From the NCBI GenBank assembly GCA_945865745.1, contig CAMBFP010000008.1:1-15991 (forward strand): a stretch of 15,991 nucleotides of DNA. The letters run 5' to 3'. This DNA comes from Rhizobium sp. Q54 (GTDB lineage Bacteria; Pseudomonadota; Alphaproteobacteria; Rickettsiales; UBA1997). Shown one piece after another: positions 12,984 through 15,991 of the stretch (position 1 is its first letter; every line of letters begins with the position of its first letter). The notes beneath the pieces are model-generated. The model was given only the letters and a program-made list of their open reading frames with translations. It searched no databases and was not told the DNA's origin. A program made the position numbers and the translations under genes.

Positions 12984-14609
12984 ATGCCACACAAAAATTC
13001 TGAGAGTCGTTTTATTTTTATTACTGGCGGCGTCGTTTCTTCTTTGGGTAAAGGCCTAGCCTCCGCTTCGCTTGCTGCATTGTTGCAAGCGCGTGGATAT
13101 TCAGTTAAATTACGTAAGCTTGATCCATATTTAAACGTTGATCCTGGCACTATGAGCCCGACTCAGCATGGCGAAGTTTTTGTTACGGAAGATGGTGCGG
13201 AAACCGATCTTGATCTTGGTCATTACGAGCGTTTTACCGGGGTGGATGCGAAGAAATCTGATAATGTCACTGCTGGTCAAATTTACTCAAAACTTTTAGC
13301 GAAAGAACGCAAGGGCGACTATCTTGGCGGCACAGTACAAGTGATTCCGCACGTTACTGATCTCATTAAAGAATTCATTTTAAACGACGTAAAAGGCACA
13401 GATTTTATCTTGTGCGAAATTGGCGGAACGGTTGGTGATATTGAGGCGCTACCGTTTTTTGAAGCTATTCGTCAGCTCGGTTACGAAATGGGTCAAGATC
13501 GCTGCGCCTTTCTGCACCTCACTCTTTTGCCTTACATTGAAAGCGCGAATGAGCTCAAAACAAAACCAACTCAGCACTCAGTAAAAGAATTACGTTCGAT
13601 TGGCATTCAACCAAGCGTTTTGCTTTGTCGTGCCGAAAGACCAACCACCAAAGCTCATTTAGAAAAAATTGCTAAAATGTGCTCAGTGCCAATTTCATCA
13701 GTGATCGCCGCACCAAATGCCGCAAGCATCTACGAAGTTCCGCTGATCTATCATCAAAACGGACTAGACACCGAAATTCTCAAATTCTTCAAACTCGATT
13801 ATAGCAAGAAGCCCGATTTGACCAAGTGGATCAAAATCAAAAATGCGATCGAGAATCCGAAGGCTGAGGTAAATATTGCCATTGTTGGAAAATATACCGA
13901 CTACAAAGACTCTTACAAATCACTAATCGAAGCTATCGATCACGCCGCATTTTCAATGCAAGCCAAGGCAAAAATTACTTGGGTTAATGCGCGTAAAGGC
14001 AAAAATGATTTACCAAAAAATATCAACGCAGTCCTTGTTCCGGGGGGCTTTGGTGAAGACGGGGTTGAGGGTAAAATCGACATGATCAAGCAAGCGCGCT
14101 TACAAAAAATTCCATGTCTTGGAATTTGCTACGGCATGCAAATGGCGGTGATTGAATATGCTCGCAACGTTCTTGGAATTGAGGATGCAACTTCAAGCGA
14201 GTTCGCTAAAAAAGGAACTTTTGTGATTGGAATGATGAGTGAATGGCAAGATAAATCCGGCAAAAAAACCAAAAAAGCTGGTAGCGATATGGGAGGTACA
14301 ATGAGACTTGGCGCTTATCCATGCGTGATTGAAAAAGGCTCGGTCGCTGAAAAAATTTACGGCAAAAATAAAATTTCTGAACGCCATCGTCATCGTTACG
14401 AGGTGAATGTTAATTTTAGAAATAAACTAGAAAAAGCCGGGTTAAAATTTTCTGGAATGTCGCCTGACGATAAATTGCCTGAGATTGTCGAGATTCCAAA
14501 TCACCCATTTTTTGTCGGCGTGCAATTCCATCCTGAGTTGAAATCAAAACCGTTTGCGGCTCATCCACTCTTCGTTTCTTTTGTTAAAGCCGCTCTAAAA
14601 TATGCGTAA
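12984..14609 (+). CDS. pyrG: CTP synthase (glutamine-hydrolysing)
   Basis: Makes CTP from UTP, ATP and glutamine. Residues 1-265 (from the ATG) are the synthetase domain with 'FITGGVVSSLGKGLAS' (12-27), 'GTMSPTQHGEVFVTEDGAE' (55-73) and 'CEIGGTVGDIE' (144-154). A linker leads to the class I glutamine amidotransferase domain with 'LVPGGFG' (351-357), nucleophile C382 in 'GICYGMQ', and H516/E518 in 'VQFHPE'. At 541 residues it is normal. An in-frame TTG at 12978 would add two residues; the ATG at 12984 is preferred because the protein family starts close to 'FIFITGG'. No strong ribosome binding site is seen for either. It begins 14 bases after the flavoprotein gene and its end overlaps lptE by 8 bases. 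Confidence 0.96.
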   Translation: MPHKNSESRFIFITGGVVSSLGKGLASASLAALLQARGYSVKLRKLDPYLNVDPGTMSPTQHGEVFVTEDGAETDLDLGHYERFTGVDAKKSDNVTAGQIYSKLLAKERKGDYLGGTVQVIPHVTDLIKEFILNDVKGTDFILCEIGGTVGDIEALPFFEAIRQLGYEMGQDRCAFLHLTLLPYIESANELKTKPTQHSVKELRSIGIQPSVLLCRAERPTTKAHLEKIAKMCSVPISSVIAAPNAASIYEVPLIYHQNGLDTEILKFFKLDYSKKPDLTKWIKIKNAIENPKAEVNIAIVGKYTDYKDSYKSLIEAIDHAAFSMQAKAKITWVNARKGKNDLPKNINAVLVPGGFGEDGVEGKIDMIKQARLQKIPCLGICYGMQMAVIEYARNVLGIEDATSSEFAKKGTFVIGMMSEWQDKSGKKTKKAGSDMGGTMRLGAYPCVIEKGSVAEKIYGKNKISERHRHRYEVNVNFRNKLEKAGLKFSGMSPDDKLPEIVEIPNHPFFVGVQFHPELKSKPFAAHPLFVSFVKAALKYA

Positions 14610-15315
14610 TTTTTTCTGCTTAATTCTCTTGGCAAGTTTTTGCTCATGCGGATTTCAGATAATTTATCGCGATGGAGATAATAAATTTTCTTACGCCGAA
14701 GATCTTGCCTCGATTAGGATAAAAAAAGATCGAGATCACCTAAGTCAGGAATTAAAAAATAATCTTTATGATCTGCTGAATCCAGACTACATAAAATCAG
14801 AGCCGAAATATTTTTTAATCTTAAGAGCGAGTAAATCAGTTTCTGGCGCCTTAATTACTCAGACTGGTGCCTCGGGTCGTAACCGCGTTAATATTGACGT
14901 TCTTTACGAACTTAAAAATCTTGAAAATGGCGCGATAATTTCAAGAGGTACAACCGCGGTAAATGATAGTTACGATGTTAGTACTAACCGTTACGGTACC
15001 TACGTTGCCGATGATACAGTGCGATTAAACTTAACCAAAATTGCCGCACAAAATATTCGTAATGCGCTAGTAAATGATTTTATTGAGGTAAAAAAGAAAT
15101 GCGCAGAAAAGCCAAAAAACGCGGAAAATGAGGTGGTGGAAGAAGCAAAAGAAGAGCCGAAAGAAGAATTAATGTATGATAGGGCGGATGATGTGCGCGG
15201 AGATGATAAGAGCGATGAGCAGAAAGCTAGAAAAGAAAATAGAGAATGGGGCTCTGAAACAAAGCAAAAATTTATTTGCCCATTTACAGAATCAGTTAAG
15301 AAGACTGTTAAATAA
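14602..15315 (+). CDS. lptE: LptE-like LPS-assembly lipoprotein with long charged tail
   Basis: LptE plugs the LptD barrel that inserts lipopolysaccharide into the outer membrane. The N-terminus is a lipoprotein signal with C16 followed by 'GFQIIYRD', matching the 'CGFxPLY' start of LptE. Residues 17-165 fit the alpha/beta LptE fold with 'YFLILRASKSVSG' (70-82) and a conserved 'ADDTVRLNLTKIAAQNIRNAL' segment split across 136-146 and 147-156. Residues 166-237 are an unusual 70-residue extension, rich in Glu, Lys, Asp and Arg, with C167 and C226; it is not part of known LptE. The usual neighbours (leuS, holA) are missing. The start overlaps the end of pyrG by 8 bases, and the last 24 bases overlap the end of purQ on the other strand. 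Confidence 0.82.
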   Translation: MRNFFCLILLASFCSCGFQIIYRDGDNKFSYAEDLASIRIKKDRDHLSQELKNNLYDLLNPDYIKSEPKYFLILRASKSVSGALITQTGASGRNRVNIDVLYELKNLENGAIISRGTTAVNDSYDVSTNRYGTYVADDTVRLNLTKIAAQNIRNALVNDFIEVKKKCAEKPKNAENEVVEEAKEEPKEELMYDRADDVRGDDKSDEQKARKENREWGSETKQKFICPFTESVKKTVK

Positions 15316-15972
15316 GATTAATCCGTCACTCGATCCGTTATCTATATCGATTGCTCTTTCTGGGTGAGGCATCATGCCAAGAACATTTTTCTTTTCGTTA
15401 AAAATTCCAGCGATGTTCAAAAGAGAGCCATTTGGATTGGCTTCGTCAGTAAGATTGCCATCTTCGTTAATGTAGCGAAAGGCAATTGAATCAGTGTCTT
15501 CGAGTTTTTTTAGAGTTGCGGAATCAGCAAAATAATTTCCATCCATATGTGCTATTGGAACGCGAATAAGCTGATGCGCGCTATATTTATGAGTGAAGGC
15601 GGAGTTTTTATTTTCAACGCGCAAATTCATAGTCTGACAAATGAACTTCATTTTTTTGTTACGCGTAAGCACCCCGGGAAGAAGCCCGGCTTCGGTGAGA
15701 ATTTGAAAGCCGTTGCATATGCCAAGGACTCTCACACCTTTTTCGGAAAGTCTTTTTACTTCCATCATTACCGGTGAAATCGCGGCCATCGCGCCAGAGC
15801 GCAAATAGTCGCCGTAAGAAAATCCGCCGGGAACAATTACTAAATCTAGATCGTCATCAAGCTTAGTTTCTTGATGCCAAATTCTTTGCACACGTGAGCC
15901 GATTTTTTGTAAAGCATCAACGGCGTCGCGATCGCAATTTGAGCCGGGAAAAGTAATTACTGCTGATTTCAT
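15292..15972 (-). CDS. purQ: Phosphoribosylformylglycinamidine synthase, glutaminase subunit
   Basis: PurQ supplies ammonia from glutamine to PurL in step four of purine synthesis, in a complex with PurS. It is a class I glutamine amidotransferase: 'FPGSNCDRD' (8-16), 'VPGGFSYGDYLRSGA' (47-61), nucleophile C86 in 'GICNGFQ', and the catalytic H203 and E205 in 'MPHPERA'. At 226 residues it is the normal length for the stand-alone subunit. A GAGG 7 bases before the ATG is a good ribosome binding site. The ATG overlaps a TAA of an upstream frame by one base, the expected purS-purQ arrangement. Its end overlaps the end of convergent lptE by 24 bases. Confidence 0.97.
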   Translation of the reverse strand: MKSAVITFPGSNCDRDAVDALQKIGSRVQRIWHQETKLDDDLDLVIVPGGFSYGDYLRSGAMAAISPVMMEVKRLSEKGVRVLGICNGFQILTEAGLLPGVLTRNKKMKFICQTMNLRVENKNSAFTHKYSAHQLIRVPIAHMDGNYFADSATLKKLEDTDSIAFRYINEDGNLTDEANPNGSLLNIAGIFNEKKNVLGMMPHPERAIDIDNGSSDGLILFNSLLN

Positions 15973-15991
15973 TAGATGGCCTCGTAGCTGT
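15972..15991 (-). CDS. purS: Probable end of purS (partial)
   Basis: Only the last codons are in the window: ...S-Y-E-A-I and a TAA that shares one base with the purQ ATG. PurS is the usual gene directly before purQ and its length and ending would fit, but six codons do not identify it; the call rests on gene order. Confidence 0.35.

Noticed and set aside
1..15991. tRNA, rRNA, SRP RNA, RNase P RNA or tmRNA genes
   Set aside because: I looked for T-loop, SRP and RNase P core motifs in the intergenic regions and saw none, although reading by eye cannot exclude divergent RNAs.
1..15991. Mobile element, phage, toxin-antitoxin or defence system
   Set aside because: All long frames are housekeeping or envelope genes with consistent base composition, and there are no transposase, integrase or toxin-like products.

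Overview
The window is a compact, AT-rich stretch of ordinary bacterial chromosome, and the gene families point to an alphaproteobacterium. The markers are an alphaproteobacterial-type chorismate mutase with a C-terminal extra domain, MetW, an RlpA with a Y-x-V-x-G lead-in, LpxI (UDP-diacylglucosamine hydrolase in place of LpxH), FolC starting with a LPHWP motif, and an Obg GTPase without a C-terminal OCT domain. Methionine and purine genes together with high AT content suggest a Rickettsiales- or Holosporales-like lineage, or a streamlined marine one, that keeps more biosynthesis than Rickettsia itself. This placement is inferred from families only; I saw no rRNA or tRNA.

Layout. Positions 1-351 are non-coding with several stem-loops, one of which looks like the intrinsic terminator of the minus-strand chorismate mutase gene (352-996). 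Divergent from it, metW and rlpA overlap by four bases (1073-2415). A minus-strand lipoprotein gene of unknown function (2613-3386) follows, with a 24-base perfect palindrome 8 bases before its start codon. A 483-base gap (3387-3869) has weak, conflicting coding signals. Then come an exported six-cysteine protein (3870-4385) and folC (4389-5765), in the same reading frame and separated by a TAG and one further codon.

A five-gene minus-strand operon runs from obgE (11427) down to an ABC exporter (5896): obgE, a FolM/pteridine-reductase-like SDR, lpxI, the CCA-adding enzyme and the exporter. The first two junctions are 11-base overlaps. The last two each carry a stem-loop, one of which appears to be built from two facing copies of a widespread REP-like repeat. 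Divergent from obgE, a plus-strand run carries a nitronate monooxygenase-like flavoprotein with a cysteine cluster, pyrG (CTP synthase) and lptE. Converging on it and overlapping the end of lptE is purQ, preceded by what looks like the last codons of purS.

Functionally the genes cover envelope biogenesis (lpxI, lptE, rlpA, two further exported proteins and possibly the ABC exporter), nucleotide synthesis (pyrG, purQ), folate (folC, folM-like), aromatic amino acid and methionine synthesis (aroQ, metW) and RNA or ribosome maturation (cca, obgE). I found no mobile element, CRISPR array, phage gene or defence system, and I do not see a clearly new multi-gene system. The most interesting material is regulatory or small-scale: the palindrome, the structured intercistronic elements, the same-frame TAG before folC, and sequence departures in LpxI, LptE and the flavoprotein.
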